NCBI RefSeq assembly: GCF_001485575.1
Contig: NZ_BCNB01000006.1
Span: forward strand, 2,852,001 to 2,916,000
DNA: 64,000 nucleotides
Direction of reading: 5' to 3'
Origin: Haloarcula sp. CBA1127
GTDB taxonomy: Archaea; Halobacteriota; Halobacteria; Halobacteriales; Haloarculaceae
Numbering within the stretch: the first letter of the stretch is position 1; every line of letters starts with the position of its first letter. The notes below the pieces were generated by a model. It had not been told where the DNA came from and ran no database searches. It saw only the letters and a program-made list of their open reading frames with translations. Made by a program: the position numbers and the translations under genes. Shown here piece after piece: positions 46,271 through 55,928 of this stretch.

Positions 46271-47035
46271 ATGACCCGGAAACGCGCCGGTCTGGTCGCT
46301 CTGTTCGGTGCTGCGTTGCTCGCGCTCGCCGCCGAGCCGGCCGCCGCCGCACAGATTCAGGACTCGACGACGGATAGCCTCATCTGGGGGCTGAACATGA
46401 ACCTCCTGTACGTCGCTATCCCGATTACGGTCCTCGTCGAGGGGATTCTGATCTACACCGTCTGGCGATTCCGTAATCAGGAAGAGGCGCTTCCGACGCA
46501 GGAGAACCGCCGACTCGAAGTCACTTGGACCATCGCAACGGCGATCATTCTCCTGTTCGTCGGCGTCGCCTCCTACCAGGTGATGGCGAGCCCGTACGTC
46601 ACCGCCGAGGCCGGTGACCAGGCCGAACTACAGGAACAGGACACTGAACTCATCACCGTCGAAGCCCAGCGGTACGGCTGGACGTTCTACTACAACGAAT
46701 CGAGCTGGGACGGCGAGGCAGAGGTGACTACCACGACGGACATGAAGATACCGGCCAATCAGGACGTATCCTTGCGGATCACGTCGACTGACTGGCTACA
46801 CGCGTTCCACGTTCCCGGGCTCGGGCTGAAATCCGACGCGTTCCCCGGCCAGTACAACCGCCTCCGAACCAACGCGGGTAACACCGGGACATACCAGCTC
46901 TACTGTGCCGAGTACTGTGGCTCTGGCCACTCACAGATGCTCGGGACCGTTGAGGTCGTCCCGCAGGACGAGTACGAGGACTGGCTGGCAGAGCAGAAAA
47001 GCGGCGGTAACGGCTCCGAAGGCAGCGGCGAGTAG
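46271..47035 (+). CDS. coxB: Cytochrome c oxidase subunit II
   Basis: Carries the binuclear CuA centre that receives electrons. The 254-residue protein has a signal-like N-terminus, two membrane helices (residues ~40-65 and ~85-105) and an external cupredoxin domain. CuA ligands are in STDWLHAFHVPG and the diagnostic CAEYCGSGHSQM near residue 218, with the RYGWTFYY aromatic segment between. An acidic/Gly tail follows. No subunit I gene is in this window, so the rest of the oxidase is elsewhere. Confidence 0.92.
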   Translation: MTRKRAGLVALFGAALLALAAEPAAAAQIQDSTTDSLIWGLNMNLLYVAIPITVLVEGILIYTVWRFRNQEEALPTQENRRLEVTWTIATAIILLFVGVASYQVMASPYVTAEAGDQAELQEQDTELITVEAQRYGWTFYYNESSWDGEAEVTTTTDMKIPANQDVSLRITSTDWLHAFHVPGLGLKSDAFPGQYNRLRTNAGNTGTYQLYCAEYCGSGHSQMLGTVEVVPQDEYEDWLAEQKSGGNGSEGSGE

Positions 47036-47182
47036 CGCGGTAACTGAGCGGCTTTTTCGCTTCGAGAACTGGCGAACTACGGAATATTACGTTCACCCGG
47101 CACACCGTACGTTTCCGTACGGAACGGGAGTCACGACCAAATCGAAGTACCACAAGAGAGCGAACTGAAGCGGGCCTGTCCG
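47036..47182. other. Intergenic spacer after coxB
   Basis: About 150 bp between convergent genes. It contains an AT-richer stretch and a cgtacggaacg repeat pair but no frame or hairpin I can support. Confidence 0.3.
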
Positions 47183-47641
47183 TTACTGAACGATCCATCT
47201 TTCAGTTACTTCGCCGTCCGAATCCACTGTCAGATTCACGCTTTGGTGGCTGTTGACCGTTTCACTGAATGCTTGCTTGCCGTCGACAGATAACACAATT
47301 CGACAGGTCTGCGCATCCGTATCGCGGTTAATCTGGACTGATTGCCCTGGGTGAATTGAAAGCTCCTTGTCCTGGCATATGGCTATTATCACAACGGCAC
47401 CCGAGAACCCGCCGACAACTTGGACTTCCACGAGCTTCGACCCTTCACACATCGATGGCCAACATTCCGGTGTCGATACCTCGGAAGGCGGCGTCCCGGT
47501 TTCAGTGGCGGTTTTGCTCGGCGTATCTGTCGCCTTCGGTGCTGGTGAGTTATTTTCGGTTGTGCCATCAAAATCCCACTCGACACAACCCGAGAGAGGT
47601 ATGGAAAGTGCTGAGATTGAGAGGAGTTGTCGACGATTCAT
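47183..47641 (-). CDS. Hypothetical Tat lipoprotein
   Basis: A 152-residue protein with MNRRQLLSISALSIPLSGC, a twin-arginine signal with a lipobox cysteine at 19. A Thr/Pro/Glu linker and a small beta domain with three or four further cysteines follow (CWPSMC, AICQD, TCRIVL). It is probably lipid-anchored outside the cell. Base composition is more AT-rich than its neighbours. Function unknown. Confidence 0.65.
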   Translation of the reverse strand: MNRRQLLSISALSIPLSGCVEWDFDGTTENNSPAPKATDTPSKTATETGTPPSEVSTPECWPSMCEGSKLVEVQVVGGFSGAVVIIAICQDKELSIHPGQSVQINRDTDAQTCRIVLSVDGKQAFSETVNSHQSVNLTVDSDGEVTERWIVQ

Positions 47642-47930
47642 AATAGCTGGTAAAATGGGTTGTGTAAGTGTCTTGTGAGAGATAGGATAACAGCCTCCGG
47701 TTCACCCACAAGAGACAGTATTACGTTGAGGAGCTCTGCTGACTGAGTGAGTACTGCCACCAGCGGTTTCCAAACGGTTCACCACAGAGAGAAGCGGGGG
47801 AACGACGACACGCTCGCATTTGGGGAAAATATAGAACCCGAGCAGAGATGTGGAGCGGTGGCGGCAAGACACTGCTCACAAACGGCCCGGCCATCAGAAC
47901 AGTCGCTGTACCGATTAGCCCGTCCAGCCG

Positions 47931-48698
47931 TTAGCCGCAGATGTTGGCAGTCACGTACACGTTGCCGGTATCGGTTATCTCCACACCGACACCGACGAGA
48001 TTAGCGTTGCGGAGCGTGAGCCGTTCGCGGTAGTCTGGCCACGCCATCCAGTCATCAACGATCTTTCTGGCGACTTCCTTGTCGGTAGCGTGGAATCGCT
48101 CTTTGCCACCCTCTTCGTACGTTTGTCCAGCGACTGTCTTCTCAACCGCCTCGAACCGGTTTCGGTCCGGTTGCTCGATGTACTCGCCTTCTGCAGAGTC
48201 GAACGTGCACCGGTCGTAAAGGCCGGTGTTTTTGTACCGGTCCTTACTGGAGACGCCGTCGACCTTGTGGATCGCCTGCCCTTCGACGGCCATTTGCTCG
48301 CTGTGGCTCTTTGCCATCTCGTTGAGATCCTTTTCCGTCCGGAGTCCCGACTCGAACGCTGGGACGCCTGCAGCCTTGCGTTCCTCGTTAAGGAACTGCC
48401 GGACGTAGTCCGAGACGTTCTGTTCGTTGAACTCCCGCGCCGGAATCGACTCCTGCTGTGGGGTCGCTGTCTCGGTCGCTGTTCCGTTTGTTTCTGCCGT
48501 TGGTGTCGGCGTCGTACTATTGCCCGCTGTCGCCGTTGAACTATCGTCATTACCGCCGCCATCGCCGCTCTGTGAATCGGTTGTCTGTGTCGTTGTCTCC
48601 GCTGTCCCGCCTGCGAACTGTGCTCCGACTAGGACCCCCGTCCCCAGAACCACGAGAAGCACCACGGCGGCGATAGCAAGTAACCCTTTCTTTACCAT
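47931..48698 (-). CDS. CAP-domain (SCP/PR1-like) anchored protein
   Basis: A 255-residue protein with an N-terminal membrane anchor ([20 protein letters not shown]), a long Thr/Ser/Gly linker, and a CAP domain from about residue 110. The CAP signature elements are [30 protein letters not shown] and a terminal [20 protein letters not shown]. Some expected cavity histidines are present (SHSEQ, AIHKV). CAP proteins are extracellular; their activity is unsettled. It is likely a cell-surface protein. Confidence 0.78.
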   Translation of the reverse strand: MVKKGLLAIAAVVLLVVLGTGVLVGAQFAGGTAETTTQTTDSQSGDGGGNDDSSTATAGNSTTPTPTAETNGTATETATPQQESIPAREFNEQNVSDYVRQFLNEERKAAGVPAFESGLRTEKDLNEMAKSHSEQMAVEGQAIHKVDGVSSKDRYKNTGLYDRCTFDSAEGEYIEQPDRNRFEAVEKTVAGQTYEEGGKERFHATDKEVARKIVDDWMAWPDYRERLTLRNANLVGVGVEITDTGNVYVTANICG

Positions 48699-48788
48699 AT
48701 ACTACGGATAGATTACAGAGGTATGTAAGCTTGATTCTTCATATATTTCATCTGATGTTCATGTTCCCGACTGTCGACGGTGACGATA

Positions 48789-48797
48789 ACCCATATA
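48789..48797 (+). promoter_or_regulatory. TATA box of srp19-gar1
   Basis: acccatata lies about 25-30 bp before the srp19 ATG at 48821, consistent with a leaderless transcript. Confidence 0.4.
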
Positions 48798-48820
48798 TGC
48801 CACGGGCGGCCACTGCCGGT

Positions 48821-49099
48821 ATGGTCGAGAACGTTATCTGGCCGGCGGCACTCGACGCCAACCGTTCGCGAAGCGATGGGCGTCGTGTGTCACTGGATCT
48901 AGCTGTGGAGGACCCGACTGTCGACGAGATCGCCAAAGCCGTCCAGCAGGTCGGTTACGACGCGGTCATCGAACGGGACAAGACGTATCCACGCGAGTAC
49001 GAAGGCCGCGGGCGAGTCGTCGTCAAGGATGCGGACGATGCGACGAAAAGCGACTTGCTCGGGGCCGTAGCGGCCTACATGCAGGCACTCCGTGAATGA
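48821..49099 (+). CDS. srp19: Signal recognition particle subunit SRP19
   Basis: Binds 7S RNA and helps SRP54 join. The 92-residue protein has [20 protein letters not shown] at its start and [20 protein letters not shown] followed by [14 protein letters not shown], the archaeal SRP19 pattern. I chose ATG 48821; the longer frame upstream lacks family support. It is followed by gar1 in an ATGA overlap, an order conserved in many haloarchaea. Confidence 0.92.
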   Translation: MVENVIWPAALDANRSRSDGRRVSLDLAVEDPTVDEIAKAVQQVGYDAVIERDKTYPREYEGRGRVVVKDADDATKSDLLGAVAAYMQALRE

Positions 49100-49323
49100 A
49101 ACGCATCGGCACTGTCTCGCGGGTCGCACAGGGACTGGCCGTCGTCCGGGCACCTGACGACGAGTACGCGTCAGTGGGAACCACCGTGGTCGACGAGGAG
49201 CTCCAGACGGTTGGCTCCGTTGTCGACGTGTTCGGTCCGGTCGAACGCCCGTACCTCGCAGTCTCACCGAGCGACAGCGTGCATCTCCCAGCGCTGGTCG
49301 GCACGGTCCTGTACGCGCGGTAA
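49096..49323 (+). CDS. gar1: H/ACA snoRNP protein Gar1
   Basis: A 75-residue beta-barrel subunit of the H/ACA pseudouridylation RNP. It begins [20 protein letters not shown] and has [18 protein letters not shown], which matches archaeal Gar1. It overlaps srp19 by four bases. The partners Cbf5, Nop10 and L7Ae are not in this window. Confidence 0.9.
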   Translation: MKRIGTVSRVAQGLAVVRAPDDEYASVGTTVVDEELQTVGSVVDVFGPVERPYLAVSPSDSVHLPALVGTVLYAR

Positions 49324-49398
49324 CAGTCCTCCGAACCGCCGACGCCTGTCCACCTCTGCTTCGTAACGCTCAAACCGGTTCCTGCAGGACGTGTGTGC

Positions 49399-50511
49399 AT
49401 GGAGCGACGGTGGCGAATCCTCGGCGGTTGTGGCCTTATTGCTGGTATCTTCCTGTTCGTCCAACTCGGCGCATTAGCGCTGGTTCAGCCCTTCGAATCG
49501 GCTGGCTACCAGGCTGTCGAGGACCCGTCTGATCCCACGAACAGCCTCATGTATATCGGAGCGATTCTGGTTGCGACGGCGGTTATGTTGCTTGCCTTCC
49601 GCTACGACGTGGACCAGCTCATCCGCGGACTCATCGTCTTCTCGGCGGCCTGGCTCTCTTTGTACGTGTTTCAGGTGCTTGTGCCGCCGGTGTTCACGTA
49701 CGCCGGCCTCAACGTCGGTGCCGTCCTGTTAGCGCTGGGCCTCGGGACGGCACTGCTGGTCTATCCCGAGTGGTATGTCATCGACAGCGCCGGTGCCGTG
49801 ATGGGGGCTGCTGCCGCCGGCCTGTTCGGTATCAGTTTCGGGGTGTTGCCGGCGCTCGTCCTGTTGACTGTCCTCGCCGTGTACGATGCGATCAGCGTCT
49901 ACGGAACTGAGCACATGCTCACGCTGGCATCGGGCGTCATGGACCTCAAGGTCCCTGTCGTCCTCGTGATCCCGATGACGCTGTCGTACTCCTATCTCGA
50001 CGCAACAGCGCCGGATCCAACGGCGGAATCCGAGGAAAGCGACGAATCGGCAGCGGCGAACGACGCGGCCGAGGAGCCGGCGACCACAGCATCCGAGACT
50101 GACGCGGGCGGTCCGGCGGTTGTGGATGGGAGCCAGCCGGCGGAACGTCCCGACGAAGCGACAGAGACTGGCAAAGCAGACGAAAGTGACGACGTTCACG
50201 CCGACCCACTGGAGCGCGACGCGCTGTTTATTGGCCTCGGTGACGCGATTATTCCGTCCATACTTGTCGCCAGCGCCGCGTTCTTCGCCTCATCGGACGT
50301 GCTGTCGGTGTTCGGCGTTCCGTTGCCGGCGCTGACCGCGATGGTCGGGTCCTACGTCGGCCTGACGATACTGCTCTGGATGGTGCTGAAGGGACGTGCG
50401 CACGCAGGACTTCCGCTTTTGAACGGTGGGACCATCGCCGGCTACATCGTCGGTGCACTCGCCGCGGGCATCAGTCTGGTCGACGCTCTCGGTCTCGGCC
50501 CGTACCTCTAA
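49399..50511 (+). CDS. Presenilin-family intramembrane aspartyl protease (PSH)
   Basis: A 370-residue membrane protein with about nine helices. The catalytic pair is Asp 163 in AVYDAIS and Asp 282 in FIGLGDAI, and the PAL motif is at residues 310-312 (LPALTAM). Between helices six and seven is a ~70-residue acidic, disordered loop. Family members cleave substrates inside the membrane. ATG 49399 is used instead of GTG 49393. Substrates are unknown. Confidence 0.88.
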   Translation: MERRWRILGGCGLIAGIFLFVQLGALALVQPFESAGYQAVEDPSDPTNSLMYIGAILVATAVMLLAFRYDVDQLIRGLIVFSAAWLSLYVFQVLVPPVFTYAGLNVGAVLLALGLGTALLVYPEWYVIDSAGAVMGAAAAGLFGISFGVLPALVLLTVLAVYDAISVYGTEHMLTLASGVMDLKVPVVLVIPMTLSYSYLDATAPDPTAESEESDESAAANDAAEEPATTASETDAGGPAVVDGSQPAERPDEATETGKADESDDVHADPLERDALFIGLGDAIIPSILVASAAFFASSDVLSVFGVPLPALTAMVGSYVGLTILLWMVLKGRAHAGLPLLNGGTIAGYIVGALAAGISLVDALGLGPYL

Positions 50512-50529
50512 ACTGCACTCTCACGACAG

Positions 50530-51537
50530 CTATCGGCCGGTCAGGGCTTTGCTCGCGGGCGCAAAGTCGATCTCCTCGCCGCGACCGTCTGCCTTCGCCC
50601 GCTCGTACAGCATATGGCCCGCAGCGACGGTTTCGATGGCCGTGCCGCCGGAGTCAAAGACCGTAATCTCCTCAGGTGACTGCCGCCCAGAGGCGTTTCC
50701 AGCGACGATATCACCCAGTTCCGCGTGGACGTGATCCTCGTCGACGACGCCCGCATCGAGGGCATTGATGAACGATCCGGCGTCCTGTGTCACCCGCTCG
50801 CGCAGGTCCGGAACGTACGTGGCGCGTTCGATTGTCGTCGCGTCCAGTTCGTTCTTCTCGGGGTGGTACTGGCCCATCGCGGTCACGTGGGTTCCCGGTT
50901 CGAGCAGGTCGCCGTCGAACACCGGTTCGCTCGCGCTGGTCGCGGTGATAACGACATCGGCCCCCTCGATTGCTGCGGCTGGGGACGCGACAGCAGCCAC
51001 CGTCGGGTCCAGCGCGTCGTTCATCTCCGCGGCGAAGGACTCCCGGCTACTGGCCGTCGGGGAGTACACCTCGATGCGGTCGAAGTCTCGGACTGTCGCC
51101 GTCGCACGGACCTGACCGCGGGCCTGTGCTCCACTGCCGATGACTGCGAGGTCGCTGGCGTCGCGGCGGGCCAGTGCGTCGACACCGACCGCCCCGGCCG
51201 CGCCGGTCTTGTGGGGGTTCATGCTCGCACCGTCAAGGACGGCGAGCGGGTCGCCGCTGTTGGAGTCGAAGATAGGGAGCGTGAAGTGTGCGTCTCGCCC
51301 GCTGAAACCGGCCGCGTAGGTGTACCCGCCCATCGCACCGGTGTCGGGGAGAATCGCGAGATAGCCCGTCAACATTCCCGCGGGCTCGTCCGAGAACAGC
51401 GTCGTTCTGGGAGTCGCTGGGGCACCCTCGCCGCGCTGGCGATACCCATCTCTGACGGCGTCGACGTACTCGGTGGGTTCAGCGAGGTCAGCTACTTCGT
51501 CGCTCTGCAGGAACAGCGCTGTCGCATCTGTCGTCAT
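50530..51537 (-). CDS. Ornithine cyclodeaminase/mu-crystallin family protein
   Basis: A 335-residue NAD(P)-dependent enzyme. It has MGGYTYAAGFS, DPLAVLDGASMNPHKTGAAG and the Rossmann motif LAVIGSGAQARGQ, then VFDSGGTAIETVA near the end. Members act as ornithine cyclodeaminases, alanine dehydrogenases or ketimine reductases, and sequence alone does not tell which. ATG 51537 (MTTDATALF) begins the family similarity. Confidence 0.85.
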   Translation of the reverse strand: MTTDATALFLQSDEVADLAEPTEYVDAVRDGYRQRGEGAPATPRTTLFSDEPAGMLTGYLAILPDTGAMGGYTYAAGFSGRDAHFTLPIFDSNSGDPLAVLDGASMNPHKTGAAGAVGVDALARRDASDLAVIGSGAQARGQVRATATVRDFDRIEVYSPTASSRESFAAEMNDALDPTVAAVASPAAAIEGADVVITATSASEPVFDGDLLEPGTHVTAMGQYHPEKNELDATTIERATYVPDLRERVTQDAGSFINALDAGVVDEDHVHAELGDIVAGNASGRQSPEEITVFDSGGTAIETVAAGHMLYERAKADGRGEEIDFAPASKALTGR

Positions 51538-51654
51538 ACTCCGTCGTTTGGGCGACCGACTCTTATACTGCCCGGCGGGGGCCAGTCTGTTCAACTGGGT
51601 ACACAGTCACGGGAAGTCTACCGAAAACAGGAGATGTGACGGGTGGGACAGCGC

Positions 51655-51888
51655 CTAATCCGCGGTCTGGACCGGGTCCGACTGCGCGCCCTGCTGAGTC
51701 GACGTGTCGTTCGGAACCGGGTCGACGGGGGCACGGACGAACATCGCATGGCCGATGAGACCGACTGTTACGACAGAGGCCATCGGAATCGCCGTCGTCA
51801 GTTCGAAGCCGGCAACGAACAGAAAGGCGGTGATGCCGGCCATGGCGAGCGGAATGAGCCCGAGAATGATGTCGTAATATCCCGTCAT
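51655..51888 (-). CDS. Small two-TM membrane protein
   Basis: A 77-residue protein with two helices (IILGLIPLAMAGITAFLFVAG and IPMASVVTVGLIGHAMFV) followed by a polar Pro/Gln/Asp-rich tail. It resembles small haloarchaeal membrane proteins of unknown role. It lies alone with its own AT-rich upstream sequence. Confidence 0.62.
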   Translation of the reverse strand: MTGYYDIILGLIPLAMAGITAFLFVAGFELTTAIPMASVVTVGLIGHAMFVRAPVDPVPNDTSTQQGAQSDPVQTAD

Positions 51889-52364
51889 AAGTATAAACTA
51901 CTCTATGGTAGCGTAGTATATGAATGTTTCCCTAAAATACGGGATAATACACTCAATGGCCCCTGCAAATTTACTCAGTACCTGCTGGGTAACAATCTCA
52001 TAAGTTATGAGTTGGATATGGGGGAAAGATTAATATGATGCTATTTCTGTGAACAGTTCACAATATAAGGGCAAGGGTGACCTGTTGTTGTTGGCCCGCA
52101 GCCGAACGCAGGCTATGTGATTTCACCACAAAGCTGGAATGCGGTGTTTGCTAGCCGGTAGACGATGACTGCTGTAACGGTTATCTGTTTCTCGGGATAG
52201 AACTTCCTAACTACCGGTTTCAGAATTTGAGAACGTGATTAGGGGGTTCGGGGTGTGATAATGGCCTCTATTTTCTACGATGATAACTGGGTCCGTGTGC
52301 TTATTAGGTACGCCAAGATACGTTAAATCGGAGAAAAACGGAACGCCGATTCCCAAACGAGACA
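51889..52364. other. AT-rich intergenic region with a 15-bp palindrome
   Basis: About 475 bp with base composition well below the surrounding GC level and no coding frame I can support. It contains a perfect 15-base inverted repeat, tgtgaac-a-gttcaca, at 52048-52062. The region divides two divergent small genes and probably holds both promoters. Confidence 0.5.
52048..52062. repeat. 15-bp perfect palindrome, possible operator
   Basis: Tgtgaac and gttcaca flank a single central base. A symmetric half-site of seven bases is the size expected for a dimeric helix-turn-helix regulator. No U-tract follows, so a terminator is unlikely. Confidence 0.4.
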
Positions 52365-52532
52365 ATGAGCACGAACGCAACGGACAACACGACGGACGCC
52401 GCGACCGACGACCAAGAACGACGATACGCCGAACTGAACATCGGGGACGAGGAGTTCGTAATTTACGACCGGGAGAACCACCAGGCATGGATTCAGTCGA
52501 CAGAGTCGCTCGAAGTCGCCGACCTGCGATAG
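52365..52532 (+). CDS. 55-aa conserved haloarchaeal-type small protein
   Basis: A 55-residue acidic protein (MSTNATDNTTDAATDDQ..., then RRYAELNIGDEEFVIYDREN and HQAWIQS). After a disordered head, the body looks like a short beta-hairpin protein of the kind found in many haloarchaea (DUF7331-like; unsure). GC-rich third positions support coding. Function unknown. Confidence 0.6.
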   Translation: MSTNATDNTTDAATDDQERRYAELNIGDEEFVIYDRENHQAWIQSTESLEVADLR

Positions 52533-52568
52533 TCCGTCATCGACACTGTGGCCCTGCTGCAGGCCGCT

Positions 52569-52982
52569 CTATTTTGCGACTGCAATCACGCCGCGCCAGA
52601 GTAACAGCAGCGTGCCACCGACAAGCACGGAAACGAGTGCGAATGTCAGCGCCGCATTACCGGGGAACATCGCCGTTGACCGAAGTCCCTGTGCGATCCC
52701 GACTGCCAGCACCCATCCAACGATAGTGCGGCCGAGAGCCGCACGAACCGTCGCGGTCGCGGCGGCGGTGTACAGTCCTCCAAGTCCTGCAACGAGGAGC
52801 CAGCCGATATAAAAGGGCGTCAGCGCCCCAACGAACCGACCTGGATTGAGTATCGGATTGGTACCGTGGGTTAGCTCGCCGACACCGACGAACAGGGCAA
52901 TCGCCAGCAGGTCACCGACGGCGACCAGCGCCGTCCGAGCGGACAGTTCGATACGACCGTTCCCCACCGTCGAGACGCTCAT
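52569..52982 (-). CDS. DUF3054-family membrane protein
   Basis: A 137-residue protein with four helices: ALVAVGDLLAIALFVGVGELTH, FYIGWLLVAGLGGLYTAA, TIVGWVLAVGIAQGLR and ALTFALVSVLVGGTLLLLWR. The GDLLAI...FVGVG start and PFYIGWL motif fit DUF3054, of unknown role. ATG 52982 (MSVSTVGNGR) was chosen over 53006. Confidence 0.72.
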   Translation of the reverse strand: MSVSTVGNGRIELSARTALVAVGDLLAIALFVGVGELTHGTNPILNPGRFVGALTPFYIGWLLVAGLGGLYTAAATATVRAALGRTIVGWVLAVGIAQGLRSTAMFPGNAALTFALVSVLVGGTLLLLWRGVIAVAK

Positions 52983-53096
52983 ACAGGGAGTTCCGACTCC
53001 AAGCACTTCCCTCTCCCGGATTCAACGACGACGGCGGTTGGTGTGACAAAACAGGGACCAGTACTGATTACAGTCGGCGGCCCGTTCAGTTGGACT

Positions 53097-53645
53097 ATGG
53101 AGTTCACGCTGCTCGGCTGGCCCGAGGACGGCCACCGGCTCCGGCTGGACTACGAGCAGTTCGCGTACGCGGGCAAATTCGTCATGACCTCGACCGGGAA
53201 GGCTGTCATCGGGGACGACGGCGTCGTGGCCGCAGCTGCGTTCGACGCCGACCGGACAGACCCGGACACCCTCTGTGTCCGGTACATCACCGTCCGGCAG
53301 GACTGGCAGGGCGACCGGCTCGGTGCCCGTCTCCTCCGGTTCGTTCGGGAGCGGGCCACGGAACGGGGCTTCGAACGTGTGTCCATCGGCGTCAACAATC
53401 CGTTTTCGTATCAGGCCGCCTACCGGGCCGGGTTCTGCTTCAGCGGCGCGGAGTCAGGGATGGCCGAACTCGACCTCGTCTGGCCGGGCGACCGCAGTAC
53501 CGGCCGGTATCAGGCCGGGCTGGACCTGTTTCGGGAGCGCGACCTCTCGCCCGCTGAGGAGTCGTTCCTCGCGGCAAAGGCCAACGCAGACCCGCCAACG
53601 GTCCTCAACGAGTGGGCTGAGGAGCCGTCCGCACGGACCGACTGA
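53097..53645 (+). CDS. GNAT-family acetyltransferase
   Basis: A 182-residue protein. The acetyl-CoA-binding loop is VRQDWQGDRLGARLL near residue 80, followed by RERATERGFERVSIGVNNPF and AAYRAGFCFSGAES. A ~50-residue C-terminal extension goes beyond the usual GNAT core. Substrate unknown. ATG 53097 is preferred, as GTG-type starts upstream add residues without family support. Confidence 0.75.
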   Translation: MEFTLLGWPEDGHRLRLDYEQFAYAGKFVMTSTGKAVIGDDGVVAAAAFDADRTDPDTLCVRYITVRQDWQGDRLGARLLRFVRERATERGFERVSIGVNNPFSYQAAYRAGFCFSGAESGMAELDLVWPGDRSTGRYQAGLDLFRERDLSPAEESFLAAKANADPPTVLNEWAEEPSARTD

Positions 53646-53733
53646 GCCACCCGACCGACGCTGACTGTGTGCCATCACGAAGTAACACGTCGTCTCCGAG
53701 AGATTCAAACCGCTGTCGGCCAAAAGCCTGCCA

Positions 53734-54714
53734 ATGGGAAACGCTGATTTGCGGTCGCTCGCGGCCCTGTCGGACGTGTCGTTCGACGATCTCGGCGGGA
53801 GTGTCGTCGCCGTGGACGCCCACAACTGGCTCTATCGCTATCTGACGACGACGGTGAAGTTCACCAGTGAGTCGAAGTACACCACCAGCAACGGCGAGGA
53901 GGTGGCGAACCTCATCGGCGTCGTGCAGGGCTTGCCGAAGTTCTTCGAGCACGACATGACGCCGGTGTTCGTCTTCGACGGCGCGGTCACGGACCTCAAA
54001 GACGACGAGGTCGAGAAGCGCCGCGAGCAACGCGAGAAATACGAATCCGAGTTGGAGGCGGCCCGGGAAGCGGGCGACAGCACCCGCGTCGCCAAGCTTG
54101 ACTCTCGCACGCAACGGCTGACCGACACTATCGTCGACACGACGCGGGACCTGCTGGAACTGCTCGACGTGCCTATCGTCGATGCCCCAGCAGAAGGCGA
54201 GGGGCAGGCGTCGGTGATGGCCCGGCGGGGCGACGTGGACTACGTCGGGACCGAAGACTACGACGCGCTCCTATTCGGTGCGCCGATGACGCTCCGCCAG
54301 ATTACCTCGAAGGGCGATCCCGAACTGATGGATTTTGCGGCCACACTCAAGCACCACGACCTCTCCTGGGAGCAACTGGTCGACGCGGCGATTCTGATGG
54401 GGACGGACTTCAACGAGGGGATCTCAGGTATCGGCCCCAAAACAGCCGTCAAAGACCTCCACGAGCATGGCGACCTCTACGCGGTGCTTGCGGCCCGCGG
54501 GGAACACATCGACCACGCAGACCGCATCCGGGACCTGTTTCTCGACCCCGCAGTGACCGACGACTACGAGATTCCGGACGGCATCGAGCCGGATATCGAT
54601 GCCGCCCGTGCGTTCGTCACCGAGCAGTGGGAGGTCGACGCCGACGAGGTCGCCCGCGGGTTCGAACGTATTGACGACTCGGTCGTCCAGACCGGACTCG
54701 ACCGTTGGGCGTGA
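53734..54714 (+). CDS. fen: Flap endonuclease 1
   Basis: Removes 5' flaps during Okazaki fragment processing and repair. The 326-residue protein has the N domain ([25 protein letters not shown]) and the I domain ([34 protein letters not shown]), with acidic metal ligands intact. The H2TH region is [17 protein letters not shown]. The C-terminus ends QTGLDRWA, a PCNA-binding-type tail. It stands alone with a TATA-like gattcaaa ~30 bp upstream. Confidence 0.94.
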   Translation: MGNADLRSLAALSDVSFDDLGGSVVAVDAHNWLYRYLTTTVKFTSESKYTTSNGEEVANLIGVVQGLPKFFEHDMTPVFVFDGAVTDLKDDEVEKRREQREKYESELEAAREAGDSTRVAKLDSRTQRLTDTIVDTTRDLLELLDVPIVDAPAEGEGQASVMARRGDVDYVGTEDYDALLFGAPMTLRQITSKGDPELMDFAATLKHHDLSWEQLVDAAILMGTDFNEGISGIGPKTAVKDLHEHGDLYAVLAARGEHIDHADRIRDLFLDPAVTDDYEIPDGIEPDIDAARAFVTEQWEVDADEVARGFERIDDSVVQTGLDRWA

Positions 54715-54771
54715 CAGCAGACGCTCACGAGCGACCAACAGCAGAATAAGGACGGCTACGACGGGTTCCGC

Positions 54772-55911
54772 TCAGACGACGGATTCGACCGTTTCGATCT
54801 CGTCGAGCGTACGGTTCCGGATGGCCTCTCCACTGGCCGTGTCGAAGAGGTGGATGGCGTTTTCGGGGAATCGAACCTTGACGCGCTGGCCGGATTTGAG
54901 CTGTTTCATCCCACCGACTGTCGCGATGAACTGATCATCCATCGATTCGTCGAACTGCAGGTGCGCCGTGTTCTCGTTCCCACGTGGCTCGACGACATGG
55001 ACCGTCGAATCAAACACGTTCGGACCGGCGTCGCTCTGAACGAACTCGATGTCTTCGGGTCTGATGCCGAGCGTGATGTTGGTCGTGCCCTCAACGGCGG
55101 CAACCGTCTCGTCGCTGAGTTCGTACTCGAACCACTCACCTTTGAGCGTCGACCCCTCCAACGTCGTCGGGAAGAAGTTCATCGACGGCTCGCCGATGAA
55201 GCCAGCGACAAAGAGGTTGTTCGGCTCGTGGTAACACTCAAGCGGCGTCGCACACTGCTGGAGGACGCCGTCGTTGAGGATTGCGATGCGGTCGGACATC
55301 GTCATCGCCTCCGTCTGGTCGTGGGTGACGTACACCGTCGTCACGTCCAGATCTTGCTGGAGCTCTTGGAGTTCGGTCCGCATCTCGGCTTTGAGCTTCG
55401 CGTCCAGGTTCGCAAGGGGCTCGTCCATCAGGAACACTTCGGGGTCTCGAACGATAGCACGACCGAGCGCCACGCGCTGTTGCTGGCCGCCGGAGAGTTC
55501 GCCGGGCTTGCGGTCGATGAGATCGAAGATGCCCATGTCCTTGCACGCCTTTTCGACGCGCTCGTTGATCTCGTCGTCGGGCATATCTGTCGACTCCTCC
55601 AGCCCGAACGCCATGTTCTCCCGCACAGTCATGTGTGGGTACAGGGCGTAGGACTGGAACACCATGGCCACGTTCCGGCGGGCCGGCGGCTGGTCGTTGA
55701 TGATCTGGCCGTCCAGCCTGATTTCACCGCGTGTGATGTCTTCGAGCCCCGCGATCATCCGCAGCGTCGTCGATTTCCCACAGCCCGATGGGCCGACGAC
55801 ACAGAGGAACTCGCCGTCCTTGATGTCGACCGATACCTTGTCGACCGCGATGATTTCGCCGTCGTCGTCTTGGAACGTCTTCGTTACCTCGTCCAGTGTG
55901 AGTTGTGCCAT
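54772..55911 (-). CDS. Sugar-type ABC importer ATPase (MalK/UgpC family)
   Basis: A 379-residue ATPase. Walker A is VVGPSGCGKSTTLRM near residue 38, the signature is LSGGQQQRVALGRAI near 137, and Walker B is VFLMDEPLANLDAK. The C-terminal ~140 residues form the regulatory OB/TOBE domain (LGIRPEDIEF). One such ATPase usually energises a CUT1 sugar importer. It is the last gene of the three-gene importer operon, 17 bp after the second permease. Confidence 0.9.
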   Translation of the reverse strand: MAQLTLDEVTKTFQDDDGEIIAVDKVSVDIKDGEFLCVVGPSGCGKSTTLRMIAGLEDITRGEIRLDGQIINDQPPARRNVAMVFQSYALYPHMTVRENMAFGLEESTDMPDDEINERVEKACKDMGIFDLIDRKPGELSGGQQQRVALGRAIVRDPEVFLMDEPLANLDAKLKAEMRTELQELQQDLDVTTVYVTHDQTEAMTMSDRIAILNDGVLQQCATPLECYHEPNNLFVAGFIGEPSMNFFPTTLEGSTLKGEWFEYELSDETVAAVEGTTNITLGIRPEDIEFVQSDAGPNVFDSTVHVVEPRGNENTAHLQFDESMDDQFIATVGGMKQLKSGQRVKVRFPENAIHLFDTASGEAIRNRTLDEIETVESVV

Positions 55912-55928
55912 TGTGAATACCTCCGTGA

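Noticed and set aside
47700..47930. Minus-strand run with CSDG...CEQC...C, like a zinc finger
   Set aside because: No start codon was found and the frame is short; it may be a relic, so I did not call a gene.
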